Shown: in pieces, positions 6,928 through 16,501 of the stretch
Layout of the letters: each line of letters opens with the position of its first letter
Numbering within the stretch: position 1 is the first letter of the stretch
Origin: Acinetobacter sp. ANC 4178
GTDB lineage: Bacteria > Pseudomonadota > Gammaproteobacteria > Pseudomonadales > Moraxellaceae
Direction of reading: 5' to 3'
Assembly (NCBI RefSeq): GCF_004331175.1
Contig: NZ_SJOD01000002.1
Location: 62,001 to 126,000, forward strand
DNA: 64,000 nucleotides
The notes under the pieces: generated by a model
What the model was told of the DNA's origin: nothing
What the model saw: the letters and a program-made list of their open reading frames with translations, nothing else
Database searches by the model: none
Made by a program: the position numbers and the translations under genes

Positions 6928-9622
6928 TTGAACAATATTATCGGAAGTAAATGGTTTAAAGTCGATTTCCACTGCCATTCACCAGCTTCAGATGACTTTC
7001 CTAGAGATCGTACAAAGCCTAAATGCTCTTGTAGAGACTGGTTACTTAGCCAAATGTCTAATGAAATAGACTGTGTGATACTTAGTGATCATAATACAGC
7101 CAAGGGAATTACTCCTATTAGAACAGCCCTTACAGAATTAGAAATTGAAAATAAGACTAATCCTGCTAATGGTTATCGCCCAATAGTCATAATGCCTGCT
7201 GTAGAATTAACAGCTCCAGATAATACTCATATTTTAGCTATTTTCCGCGAAGATATTGACCCCGCACTAATAGAGCAGTTTATTGGACAGTTAATGCCGC
7301 CAAATGGTCAACAAAATCACCAATTAGTACTAGGTTTAGCGACAAATATAATCATACGTAACGCAAAAAAGAATTCTGAAGAGATATTAATTATCCCAGC
7401 TCATGTAGATAAAGCTAAAGGTGTATTTCAAAACTCCAATCAAAATGCTGTGGAAGAAATTTTCTTAGAAGAACCACATGCTGTTGAATTAATTGGTAAT
7501 ATTGAAGAACTCTCTTACCAGTACCAAAGAAATCTTATAAAAGGACTGGCTCATGTAAAAGGTTCTGATGCCCATTCATTAGAAGAAATGGGTCGTAGCT
7601 ATACTTGGGTAAAAATGACTAAACCATCATTTGATGGAATCAAAATAGCTCTTACTAATCCAGAGCATTGTATTGTCAGAAGTCCGTCCCCCCCTCCTTC
7701 CATCCCATCTGAGCAGATCACTAAGATTTCTATATTATCCCCATTATGCAGGAATGAACTTAATGAGCCATTAGAAATTGAGTTAAGCCCTTGGTATACA
7801 AGTATTATTGGAAGTAGAGGATCTGGAAAGTCCACTATAATTGAAGCTATTCGCTTAGCATTACGGCGTGATACAAATCAATTTCTCCCTTCTGATCAAT
7901 TAAATATGCTTACGCGGTTTAAAGATGGAGCTTTAGATAATAATTCACTAATTTCTATAGAATATAGAAAATCCAATGATCTTTACAAATTAGAATGGTC
8001 AAAAGAAGTTTCTCAACTTTACCATAAAGCAGAGAATGGAGACTGGGAAATAGAAAATACTTTTAGTACAGCACGGTTTCCCATTTCAATTTATTCACAA
8101 AAAATGCTATATGAAATTGCTACAAAAAGTGATGCATTTCTAACAGTTATTGATGCAAGTGAAGAAGTAAATTTTGAAAGCTGGAATAAAACCAAACTTG
8201 AGTTAGAAGAAAAATATAAAAGATTAAGTAGTGATCATAGGATCGCTGTAAGAGAGGTTTTGAATTTAAATAAAATTCAGGGGCAATATGACGACATTAC
8301 TCGAAAATTAACTATATTAAAAGATGCTGGATTACACCCCTTACAAAATACTTTAAAATCTTTTAACCTAGACAAAAGGAAGCTCGATGAGGCAATAAAT
8401 TCCCTTGAATTGAATTTATCTTCGCTATCTGGGCTAATAGAATACGAACAATCAGTAAATCCATCCATAGAAGACTCTGAGTTAGGAAAGTTTTTACGTG
8501 CTGCTAAAACAATTGAAAGTTCATTTACTGAAGATGTAGAAAAACTCATCAAAAGTTATGAGGAAAAAATTCTTGGCTTGCGTAACACTCCATATTACTT
8601 ACAACTTTCCTCAGATATTAGCCAAATAAATCAAGAGTTGAATGCAAAGGTAACTGCTCTTGCCTCAGAGAAAATAACTCCAGATGAATTAAATACTTTA
8701 CTTTCTAATGAGCAAGAATTACTTAAAATACTTAATGATAAACCAGTATTGGAACAAGCTGTATTAGAGTTATCACAAGAAAAAGAACAAACCTATCAAG
8801 ATATAATTTGTCATAGGAAGCAACTTACTTTATTAAGAAATAATTTTATCAATAATTTAAATCTAGATGACTTAAAAATTAAAGTATTACCTCTAAGTAG
8901 TGAAGCTGATAGCCTCATCACTGGATATCAAAAAAATTCTCATATCGAGCGCCATGTCTTAAGTATTCTTGATGTAGCTAATCAAAATTCGTTACTTCAC
9001 TCGTTATTTAATATCAACAAATTTTTACCAAATAGTGAAACTCTAAAATATACTGAGATAGTAAAACTAAAAAAATTTCATGATGACCTTGTTAACAATA
9101 TTGAAAATGACAGCTATGAGGGTCTTCATGGTTCATTAAAAAATCGTATTCGAGATATGACTATTGATGACATAGATAAATTTAACTGCTGGTTCCCTGA
9201 AGATGGTTTGGATATCAAATTTAAGGACAATGAAGATCAATTTCGACAACTCGAAAATGCGTCTCCAGGGCAGAAGTCTGCTTCCATGCTTTCATTCTTA
9301 ATGTCGTATGGAACTGACCCGTTAATTCTAGATCAACCCGAGGATGATCTAGATTGTGGAATGTTAGCTTCAGCCGTAATTCCTGCTATTGCAAGAAACA
9401 AGAAACAAGAAAAAAAGACAAATAGTAATTGTCAGTCATTCAGCACCAATTGTCGTTAATGGTGATGCAGATTACATTGTAGCAATGAAACAAGTATCGA
9501 AAAGACTACAGCCGTACACATCAGGTGGATTACAAGATCAATCGGTTAAAGAATTTATTTGTAATCAAATGGAAGGTGGTGAACTAGCATTTAAAGCACG
9601 TTTCAAACGAATACTGGGCTAA
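6928..9622 (+). pseudogene. TrlF-family PHP domain/AAA ATPase, interrupted by a frameshift
   Basis: The N-terminal PHP phosphoesterase domain shows D13-F-H15-C-H17, D54-H55-N, E93, H101, H159 and GSD214-A-H216. An ABC/SMC-like ATPase follows, with Walker A G-S-R-G-S-G-K301-S, a long coiled-coil middle, a signature ASPGQKSASM and Walker B LILDQPEDDLD. The first frame stops at 9459. The expected C-terminus, including the switch histidine (IVIVSHSAPIVVNGDAD), lies in the +1 frame and ends at 9622. The switch falls at an A7 run (9410-9416), so one extra A explains it. It could be an inactivating mutation, a sequencing error or slippage. TrlF-like proteins recur in defence islands. The start has AGAGGGG upstream and may be TTG. 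Confidence 0.8.
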
Positions 9623-9639
9623 CTTTCTCTTAAATAAAT

Positions 9640-9670
9640 AATTAATAAGGTTAATTTAACCTTATTAATT
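9640..9670. terminator. AT-rich palindrome after the TrlF-like gene
   Basis: A perfect 15-bp inverted repeat (AATTAATAAGGTTAA and its complement) with a 1-base centre lies 18 bp downstream of the TrlF-like stop. It could act as a terminator, although its T run is weak. Confidence 0.45.
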
Positions 9671-9878
9671 AATTTATAAAAACAATTAATGCTTAGCTAA
9701 CTGCTACTTCATACCTAAGGAGCAATTATTGTTAATTAATCCCTAAATAGACCTAATGAATTAAAAATCACATGTCTAAGTTGCTCAGATGAAATTATCA
9801 ATCAACAGCCTATATAAGCTGTATTTAGTCCGCTACTCTTCTCAACTGCAGTAATTCAATCTTAGGAATTATTTACTG

Positions 9879-12227
9879 TCAATGTACACACGCAAGTATA
9901 GGGAGAACACGATCCTTCAATATCATATTAGCCCATGTGGAAAGCTCAGGTATACTCCGCTCTTGTACGACGCGCAGTGCAATCGCCAAACGATGCAAAA
10001 GTGGCTGAGACCCTGTTCTAATCGCATGATTTACCCATTCGTCAGAATCTTCCCAAGGATTTACAAATAAAGAAACCATCGCTTGTGTCGTAGCCTCAAT
10101 AGGGCCGTGTTTGTGGCAAAGGACTCGTCCCTTATTGCCGAGGTCATGTACAAGATGGCCTATTCCCTCTTCGTTTACTCGTAACAATGGGAATGGACAT
10201 TGCCCAATGTTAAATAAAATCCAAGCATCCATTCGCTTACCATCACCACCAACTTCTACTGACGGGCATCTAGCAAGTTGTCCAAGAATCATCCAAGCTA
10301 CAGTGTTGACAAGTAAATCTGAGTCTTCTTCTTCGATATCAAAAGGTTCACTAATCATTTCACCATGACGATCGCATATCCAACATTGATTTCCTTCAAT
10401 CTTCAGATAAATCATTTGACCGTCTGGTAAAGTCATCATGAATATCCCATTTTCCATGCATTCTTCTATAGGTTCCATATCAAGAAGACCTTCTACGATT
10501 CCTGAACTGAATGAACCCGTTTTCTCAGCCATGCTGCGAATTGCCTGCGCACCAATCAAATCCCCCAAATAAACGGTAGCTAAGCGGTTGCCAAGCCAAG
10601 TACCAGCTTCTCGCGGGCTTACTTCAACGCGACGCTTAAGTTCCTCACCTACGACATCAGCAAACTCAGATAGAAATGCGGCTGGAATAGTTGGTACAAC
10701 GACATCTTCTCTGCTTACGTGGCGATAGGTACGCACGGCACCTTTAGACTTAAGCACTATTAACGCATGACGCGCTTCTTCAGAAAGTGCATCTTGACGC
10801 ACGAAAAATCCATTTGCTGCTGCCAACTGTAGTTCCGCAGGATAGGCACCATTATCAGCTAGAGCAGAACGCGCAAGTACACGATATCCGCGAAGCAAGT
10901 CTGACTGATGTTCATAGTTTTGACGTGCTAAATCTACAAGCTCAACTCCAAGTGACGGTGGAATAACACAAAATTTACCTTTTTCTTGGTATTGTGGGTT
11001 ACGTACGGCACTATCGTAAATCATTCTAAGTATCCACGGCGCTCGGTAGTCCTGTACATACTCCGCACCCGGTTGAAAGAGAATTTTATGATTAATGAGG
11101 GTCTTTTTCGCCTCTTCAAACTCTTCAAGCCCTAAAGGGCCGATTTTAATAACATCTGCCAGAGCCCCTATCGCCGTCTTTGTACGGCCATTTGGAGCCT
11201 TAATCAGGCTATCAGCATCATCAGTGGTCAGAATGACATTAAGCTTATTACCAAGTTTCAGGTTCGCCAATTCCTCAATATCAGAAGCCATTGGGGTACC
11301 TGCCCCAACATCGTCGATAGCAAGCAAGAGTAGCGGCCCCTCTGGCCCGGTGGACATCCGCCGTAACCATTGACGGGCATCATTAGCAGTAAGATTCCAC
11401 TCAAGCTCCGTGGCAAACACATTCGCCAACGATTGGAATAGTCCCGGCCCCGTACCTCGAAACATCAGTACAGCTAAGTTTTCACTCTTGTTAGTCCGCA
11501 TAGCAAGCTCACGAAGACAACTACTTTTGCCACTCTGTGCCGTGCCTTCGATAATTGTAAATATCGTCCCAGCTAATACTGATTCAATTGCGGTGGTGGT
11601 ACTGCCACGGGTAAACAGCAGACGCTCGGCAAACGTTCGATCAGACTGACCAACTGGATCAGTCATTTGGGCTAATAGATTCTCAGTTACTGACCGCACG
11701 ATAGGTACCCAGACCCCAGTCTCCCGACCCAGTAAAGCTTCAGTCGCCCACCGCATATCTGCCTTAGCTAACTTGCTAGCATTAGCCAGCAGTCGAGATA
11801 TCGCTTCTTCAGCGTCCTGCTCACCAGACCAAGGATGCCCTGTATTGGAATCGTAAATGTCTGTATTGGTCCCATTTGTGACGATCACAAGAGGAGGGCG
11901 TGGCGTCAACTGATTCGCATAACTTTGTGCTTGCTCATAATCAGCATGAGTAAGCGTAAGATCCTCACGCTTGAGTTCAACTACTGCTAATGGTCGTTCA
12001 TTGTGAAAGATGATTATATCCGCTCGTCCGCTTTTCTCCCATTGGGCTGCACTGTCGAATTCGTGCGTTTCATGGCCAAGACGCACTTTGAAGCGCCGTT
12101 GTTCAACTAATTCGTTCCGGGGAATATTAGGGAAGGCTGTTGACAAAGCCGCAGCCATTCGACTCTCCAATTCAGCTTCGGTACGAACAGGTGGTAACAC
12201 TTGCTGGGTTTGTTTAGTACTAGACAT
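9879..12227 (-). CDS. HsdR-N nuclease fused to a STAND-like NTPase
   Basis: Residues 10-160 form a type I restriction R-subunit N-terminal nuclease domain. The catalytic signature is D70, E84-L-K86, then Q99-x3-Y103. A P-loop ATPase domain follows: Walker A G228-TAQSG-K234-S-S, Walker B LLLAIDDVG near 300-308, and LNVILTT as a sensor-like strand. The remaining 400 residues match nothing I recognise and may be a sensor. There is no SF2 helicase, so this is not a normal HsdR. It starts 38 bp downstream of the restriction endonuclease gene on the same strand behind AGGAG. Base composition is visibly GC-richer than its neighbours. An antiphage role is inferred. Confidence 0.72.
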   Translation of the reverse strand: MSSTKQTQQVLPPVRTEAELESRMAAALSTAFPNIPRNELVEQRRFKVRLGHETHEFDSAAQWEKSGRADIIIFHNERPLAVVELKREDLTLTHADYEQAQSYANQLTPRPPLVIVTNGTNTDIYDSNTGHPWSGEQDAEEAISRLLANASKLAKADMRWATEALLGRETGVWVPIVRSVTENLLAQMTDPVGQSDRTFAERLLFTRGSTTTAIESVLAGTIFTIIEGTAQSGKSSCLRELAMRTNKSENLAVLMFRGTGPGLFQSLANVFATELEWNLTANDARQWLRRMSTGPEGPLLLLAIDDVGAGTPMASDIEELANLKLGNKLNVILTTDDADSLIKAPNGRTKTAIGALADVIKIGPLGLEEFEEAKKTLINHKILFQPGAEYVQDYRAPWILRMIYDSAVRNPQYQEKGKFCVIPPSLGVELVDLARQNYEHQSDLLRGYRVLARSALADNGAYPAELQLAAANGFFVRQDALSEEARHALIVLKSKGAVRTYRHVSREDVVVPTIPAAFLSEFADVVGEELKRRVEVSPREAGTWLGNRLATVYLGDLIGAQAIRSMAEKTGSFSSGIVEGLLDMEPIEECMENGIFMMTLPDGQMIYLKIEGNQCWICDRHGEMISEPFDIEEEDSDLLVNTVAWMILGQLARCPSVEVGGDGKRMDAWILFNIGQCPFPLLRVNEEGIGHLVHDLGNKGRVLCHKHGPIEATTQAMVSLFVNPWEDSDEWVNHAIRTGSQPLLHRLAIALRVVQERSIPELSTWANMILKDRVLPILACVH

Positions 12228-12265
12228 TACGACGACTCCTAAATCCTGCTCTAATGAAAAATTTA

Positions 12266-13450
12266 TTATTCCCCTGTTAAATAAAACTCTTGAGGTTCTG
12301 GGAATAATAGTTCCAAATGTTGTGGTTTAATTTTAAATAAAGGTCCTTTTTCTCTTGCACCACCTGTCATATTCTTCCGCTTAATCAAATGATCCATCGT
12401 AATGATCCCTTGCTCCATTAGAAGCAAAAACTGGCTTGCTAATGGGTTCTTAGTATGAGTAATTGACCGAAGAGTAAAGTATTCATCATCATTGCTTATA
12501 TGAGTATCTGCCTTAATCCAGAAGGTTTCACGGTGCTTTTCGAGCAATTTATTTCTAAGGGTTTGACCAAGCCAACTAACGACAGAACCATCTTGAATAT
12601 GAATCTCATTTAATACGTCATTATTGAAATCCACTTCAAAGCCCAATCCTTGAGAATTGTATTTGTTGGCTGCTAAGGTGCAGTAAAGCTTTAAGTCGCC
12701 GTCACGCTCATAACCATATTTATCAACAATTTGTTGACTGCTTTTCAGTGTACTTATAGACCAATCTGGAACTTGGGCAAATAGGTTGGTACGGTTAGAC
12801 GCTTTATTTAAGCGCGATGATTTAAGCTCTATTCCTTTGTAATCAGGGAATGGTGATGAGTTGGCGGGAATACCTAAAGCATGCTCTATGGTCATGCCAA
12901 TCGCCGTATCGCCTTTCATAATTGCTTGTAATGGACCTTTCTTACTTAACGCTTGCAATAACTCAAGTAACTCATGAGCTACAGCTTCGTAGTCATTCAC
13001 AATTTGAGCTAGGACTTGATTCACTGATAAATCTAGTTTTGAAATGTTGAATACATAAAGATCACCTTTATCGACAATTAAAGCAATCTCATCTCCGGGT
13101 TGAGCACTGCTTTTTAAGCCGTAGATCCAAATGCGAGGATCACCTTTTTTTGTCTCGGGGCGGTATAAGCTCACTTTCTGATTTTGAGCTTCATTATCAG
13201 AGACAACTAAAAAGCAAAGATTTAGAACTTTATAGGGAGTCCCTTGCGATTGATTATCGTAGTCATGGTATTGTCGTTCTTTAAGATAGGCACGTAATGA
13301 ACCTACGGCATCCATAATCGACTTATCTAGACCGGTTTGGGTAATAGATAACAAGCCATAATCAATGCCTTTTTGAGCTAAATAATGGCGGTTTTTGAGA
13401 GAAATTTGATTTTGTTCAGTTGTTAAAAGTATTGGAGTTCTTTGATTCAT
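12266..13450 (-). CDS. MvaI/BcnI-family type II restriction endonuclease
   Basis: The 394-aa protein has the MvaI/BcnI active-site block IEHALGI ... PD203YKGIE208-L-K210-SSR, a PD-(D/E)xK variant. Characterised members cut CCWGG or CCSGG. Here the pairing is with a C5 methyltransferase transcribed in the opposite direction, with starts only about 35-85 bp apart. The C-terminal region (KNPLASQFLLLMEQGIIT) is also family-like. The recognition sequence cannot be read from the protein. Confidence 0.85.
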   Translation of the reverse strand: MNQRTPILLTTEQNQISLKNRHYLAQKGIDYGLLSITQTGLDKSIMDAVGSLRAYLKERQYHDYDNQSQGTPYKVLNLCFLVVSDNEAQNQKVSLYRPETKKGDPRIWIYGLKSSAQPGDEIALIVDKGDLYVFNISKLDLSVNQVLAQIVNDYEAVAHELLELLQALSKKGPLQAIMKGDTAIGMTIEHALGIPANSSPFPDYKGIELKSSRLNKASNRTNLFAQVPDWSISTLKSSQQIVDKYGYERDGDLKLYCTLAANKYNSQGLGFEVDFNNDVLNEIHIQDGSVVSWLGQTLRNKLLEKHRETFWIKADTHISNDDEYFTLRSITHTKNPLASQFLLLMEQGIITMDHLIKRKNMTGGAREKGPLFKIKPQHLELLFPEPQEFYLTGE

Positions 13451-13485
13451 TTTTTAATGGAGATAAGCCCTGGATTTTTAGCTAA

Positions 13486-15096
13486 GTGTACTTTAGAATA
13501 AGGCTGTTTTTAAAAATCTATCAGAGTTTATTTTTGAACTATATTGAATTGTTCGCCGGTTGTGGTGGCTTATCTCTTGGACTTGAAGCTTCAGGATATA
13601 ACCTCGTTATTGCAAATGAATTGTCTCCAATGGCAGCAGAGACATTTTCCTATAACTTTTTCAATGAAAAGTTAGATGGAAATAATGCACCAGAACATGC
13701 ACTGTGGATCAATTCAAGTTTTTCAAAAGAAGAAATGAGTAAAAGGCTTCGGGAAAATCCAAAGGCTTATCCCCCAATAGAAGAAGGTGGATATACGGAC
13801 ATTTCATCAGAAACAGTGCTGAATAAAAAGTTATTAGTCGGCAGTATTGTTGAATTAAATAAATTGATGGGGCAGTCTCCAGAATTATTAAAGCAAATTC
13901 AAGATCAAGGTTTAGCAAATGGATTAGATCTGGTTTCTGGAGGCCCTCCATGTCAAAGCTTTAGTATGGCTGGCTTACGTCAGTTAGGTAATGAAAGAAA
14001 TACTCTGCCGTGGGAATTTGCGAAATTTGTTGGACTAACTCAACCTAAGTTTGTTCTTCTAGAAAATGTAACCGGAATTCTCAGAGCCTTTAACACCGAG
14101 AAAGGTCAATTCTATGCTTGGTATGAAGTTGCTAAAGCTTTTGCCGGCATGGACTATATTCCCTTGTGTTTACACGTAAATGCGAAGTATACCGGTGTAG
14201 CACAAAACAGACCTAGATTTATCTTATTGGGTATGCGTGTTGATGTGTTTAAGAACATCATTGATAAGCTTAATAGTGTAGAAAAATCAGCATTTAATCG
14301 CTGTTTTGAGTTCTTTGAAAAAGTGAAATCTAATCCGGAACTTGAATACGGGCATCTAGATTTTTACGATGTGGATAGTGATACAGAGTTTTTTGCTCAA
14401 TCATTCTTAAAGCCGTTAATTGCTTTTAAGGGTAAAGAAATCTCTGTTCAAGATGCCATTCAGGATTTATCTATTACAGATAAAATTGATAAATCGCCGT
14501 ATGTCGCTCGACTAGATGAACTATTTAACCCGCTGTTGGCAGATCACGAACAAATAAGCAATTATGAGTTAAGAGCCAATGGTATTCATGTCCAAAAGCG
14601 TTTTAAGCTTTATCAAAACCTAAATGCAGTATCGAAAGAAACGAAGAAAGAAGTACAGCAAGTTTTAAAGGGCATTACGGACAATATCTCGGAAAAAGCA
14701 TTTAATGAATTACATGCGCTAGCTTTCTTGAATGATGAATGTAAGCCAGTTCGTTTTTATAGCCGTAATGATTTGGTCCAGTATTTAAAACTTCATCAAA
14801 CCAAAAAACAAACACAAAAAGCATTAATACCACATCAACCTGCACCGGCTGCTTTATCTATCCCAGATGATGCCTGTCATTACAGTGATTTAAGAACGCT
14901 TACCGTGCGTGAAATGGCGCGTATCCAGTCTTTCCCCGATAACTTTAAGTTCTTATCTAAAGTGACAACTGGTGGACAGATGCGTAAATTTGAAGTGCCA
15001 CAATATACGCAAGTGGGTAATGCTGTTCCGCCACTTTTGGGCTATGCATTAGGGAAGTCTTTAAAATATTTAATTAATTTATATCATCACAATTAA
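13486..15096 (+). CDS. DNA (cytosine-5) methyltransferase, partner of the restriction enzyme
   Basis: All key C5-methyltransferase motifs are present in order: I ELFAGCGGLSLGLEASGY, IV GGPPC156-QSFS (catalytic Cys), VI LLENVTGI, VIII QNRPRFILLG, IX LTVREMARIQSFPDNF and X QVGNAVPP. There is a target-recognition region of about 200 residues between VIII and IX. It protects host DNA against the adjacent nuclease. The frame opens with GTG at 13486. Motif I begins only at codon 21, so an in-frame TTG at 13534 is a possible later start. Confidence 0.93.
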   Translation: MYFRIRLFLKIYQSLFLNYIELFAGCGGLSLGLEASGYNLVIANELSPMAAETFSYNFFNEKLDGNNAPEHALWINSSFSKEEMSKRLRENPKAYPPIEEGGYTDISSETVLNKKLLVGSIVELNKLMGQSPELLKQIQDQGLANGLDLVSGGPPCQSFSMAGLRQLGNERNTLPWEFAKFVGLTQPKFVLLENVTGILRAFNTEKGQFYAWYEVAKAFAGMDYIPLCLHVNAKYTGVAQNRPRFILLGMRVDVFKNIIDKLNSVEKSAFNRCFEFFEKVKSNPELEYGHLDFYDVDSDTEFFAQSFLKPLIAFKGKEISVQDAIQDLSITDKIDKSPYVARLDELFNPLLADHEQISNYELRANGIHVQKRFKLYQNLNAVSKETKKEVQQVLKGITDNISEKAFNELHALAFLNDECKPVRFYSRNDLVQYLKLHQTKKQTQKALIPHQPAPAALSIPDDACHYSDLRTLTVREMARIQSFPDNFKFLSKVTTGGQMRKFEVPQYTQVGNAVPPLLGYALGKSLKYLINLYHHN

Positions 15097-15134
15097 TTAG
15101 TTCTTATAGACAATAATAATCAGACTACGAAATC

Positions 15135-15167
15135 AAGCTCATAAATTTTAGTCTCGTCTATGAGCTT
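15135..15167. terminator. Bidirectional terminator-like hairpin between convergent genes
   Basis: AAGCTCATA (15135-15143) pairs with TATGAGCTT (15159-15167) in the 78-bp gap where the methyltransferase gene and the HEPN operon converge. Confidence 0.5.
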
Positions 15168-15174
15168 ACCTAGA

Positions 15175-15831
15175 TTATTCTTTTATCACTGGGTAAAAAG
15201 GTCTGCCCCATTGTTGTTCAATTGGATGTTCAAGCATAATGCTGATAATAACAGGTAAGATACTACCTAGAATATTACAAGCATCGCCTACCTGATCACG
15301 ATTTATACTACTACCGTGAGTCGCACCACCATGTACAATTTGATTACGCAATGTATAAATATGATAAAATAATATGGTCAAAATTGTAGGTGTATCTTGT
15401 TCACTCAATGCTTTCGTTGCTCTTTTTATATTAATCTCAAATTGAGCTTCCCATCCTTGCTTTTCAAGCAGACCATTTTGGTAGTCCCAGAAAGGCTGGA
15501 AAGTAAACCGATTATTTAATAGTATACGAATGCTACCTGAATAGGTTTTCCATACCAGTTGATATATAGTTTTGTTATTATCCAATAAACAAAGTTTATG
15601 TATAAATTGAACAAATAAGCCTTTATCTATGGCTTTCATGCCATTACCAAAGTCCTGCGCATAAACAGCATTAAAAGCAATCCAATAATAAATAAATTTA
15701 CCATCTAAATCCTCAGTACATTCTGCCTGCTCTAGCCAACTTATTGCTCGATGAATTCTCAGATTAAGCACATCAGGGTTTGAAGAACGGGATATCTTTA
15801 GTTTTTCATTTAGCATTAACAAGGAATACAT
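15175..15831 (-). CDS. HEPN-domain protein with intact R-x4-H motif; last gene of the GTPase operon
   Basis: The protein is 218 aa, all-helical in appearance. It carries TLR162-NQIV-H167-GG near the C-terminus, the R-x4-H catalytic motif of HEPN ribonucleases. A full-length paralogue outside the element (3359-4015) has this His changed to Gln. The start at 15831 has AAGGA seven bases upstream, and the gene follows the coiled-coil gene after 10 bp. As the likely nuclease of an operon otherwise made of GTPases and a membrane anchor, it is a candidate toxic effector. That role is inferred. Confidence 0.65.
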   Translation of the reverse strand: MYSLLMLNEKLKISRSSNPDVLNLRIHRAISWLEQAECTEDLDGKFIYYWIAFNAVYAQDFGNGMKAIDKGLFVQFIHKLCLLDNNKTIYQLVWKTYSGSIRILLNNRFTFQPFWDYQNGLLEKQGWEAQFEINIKRATKALSEQDTPTILTILFYHIYTLRNQIVHGGATHGSSINRDQVGDACNILGSILPVIISIMLEHPIEQQWGRPFYPVIKE

Positions 15832-15841
15832 TCATAAATCC

Positions 15842-16501
15842 TTAAAACTTGATATAAATTAATGCTATCAAAAGCACTAAAAAAACAATATTTAATGCAA
15901 TTAAAATAAAATATACTTTCTTATTTTCTTCCTGATGATTACTATATTGCAAAGAGACTCCTTTAAAATCATTTACAACATCATCAATTTTTTTTTGCAT
16001 TAATTGAAATTTTTCTTCAACCATTTCAGACTGATCCGTTGACATATTTTCAAAATGTTTCAAATCATCTCCAATTTTTAAAAAACCTTCTTTAATTATA
16101 ATTTTTAAATGTTCCAGATTTTTTTCATGTGTATTTTTATTATTTTCTGCTACTTGAAATGCTTCCTGATGTAAAATTTTTACACTATTTTCAAAAGCTT
16201 CAGTTTTGCTATCAAGACTTCTCTTAAAAATATTTTTTTGATTTTCAATAACTTCTTTAATTTCATCAAAACCATTTTCACTATCCTCAGATAGTTTTTT
16301 TAATTCTTTTTTTTCACTTCTAGTCAGAATGCTTTTTAAAAGTTCATTTTGAAAATTTTCAATACTCCACTTTAGATCATCAATATGACTATTAATACTA
16401 TTATTTAATGGTTCATTAATAATATTATCAACAAGTAGTTTCAAATCATCCATAGATGCATCATTTGTATTCAATACATCTAATTCATTTTCGATTAGCA
16501 T
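15842..16501 (-). CDS. Tail-anchored coiled-coil membrane protein
   Basis: The 219-aa protein is highly charged, rich in Glu, Lys and Asn, with heptad-like coiled coil from about residue 40 to 190. A single hydrophobic segment (YFILIALNIVFLVLLIALIY) lies at the extreme C-terminus, which implies anchoring in the inner membrane with the body in the cytoplasm. Its ATG overlaps the TAA of the preceding GTPase gene as TAATG, so translation is coupled. No family was recognised. It could be a membrane adaptor for the two dynamin-like proteins. Confidence 0.65.
   Translation of the reverse strand: MLIENELDVLNTNDASMDDLKLLVDNIINEPLNNSINSHIDDLKWSIENFQNELLKSILTRSEKKELKKLSEDSENGFDEIKEVIENQKNIFKRSLDSKTEAFENSVKILHQEAFQVAENNKNTHEKNLEHLKIIIKEGFLKIGDDLKHFENMSTDQSEMVEEKFQLMQKKIDDVVNDFKGVSLQYSNHQEENKKVYFILIALNIVFLVLLIALIYIKF

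Noticed and set aside
9409..9425. Possible dnaX-like -1 programmed frameshift (A-AAA-AAG) in the TrlF-like gene
   Set aside because: The -1 frame meets TAG within three codons, whereas the conserved C-terminus is in the +1 frame, so a -1 slip cannot make the full protein.
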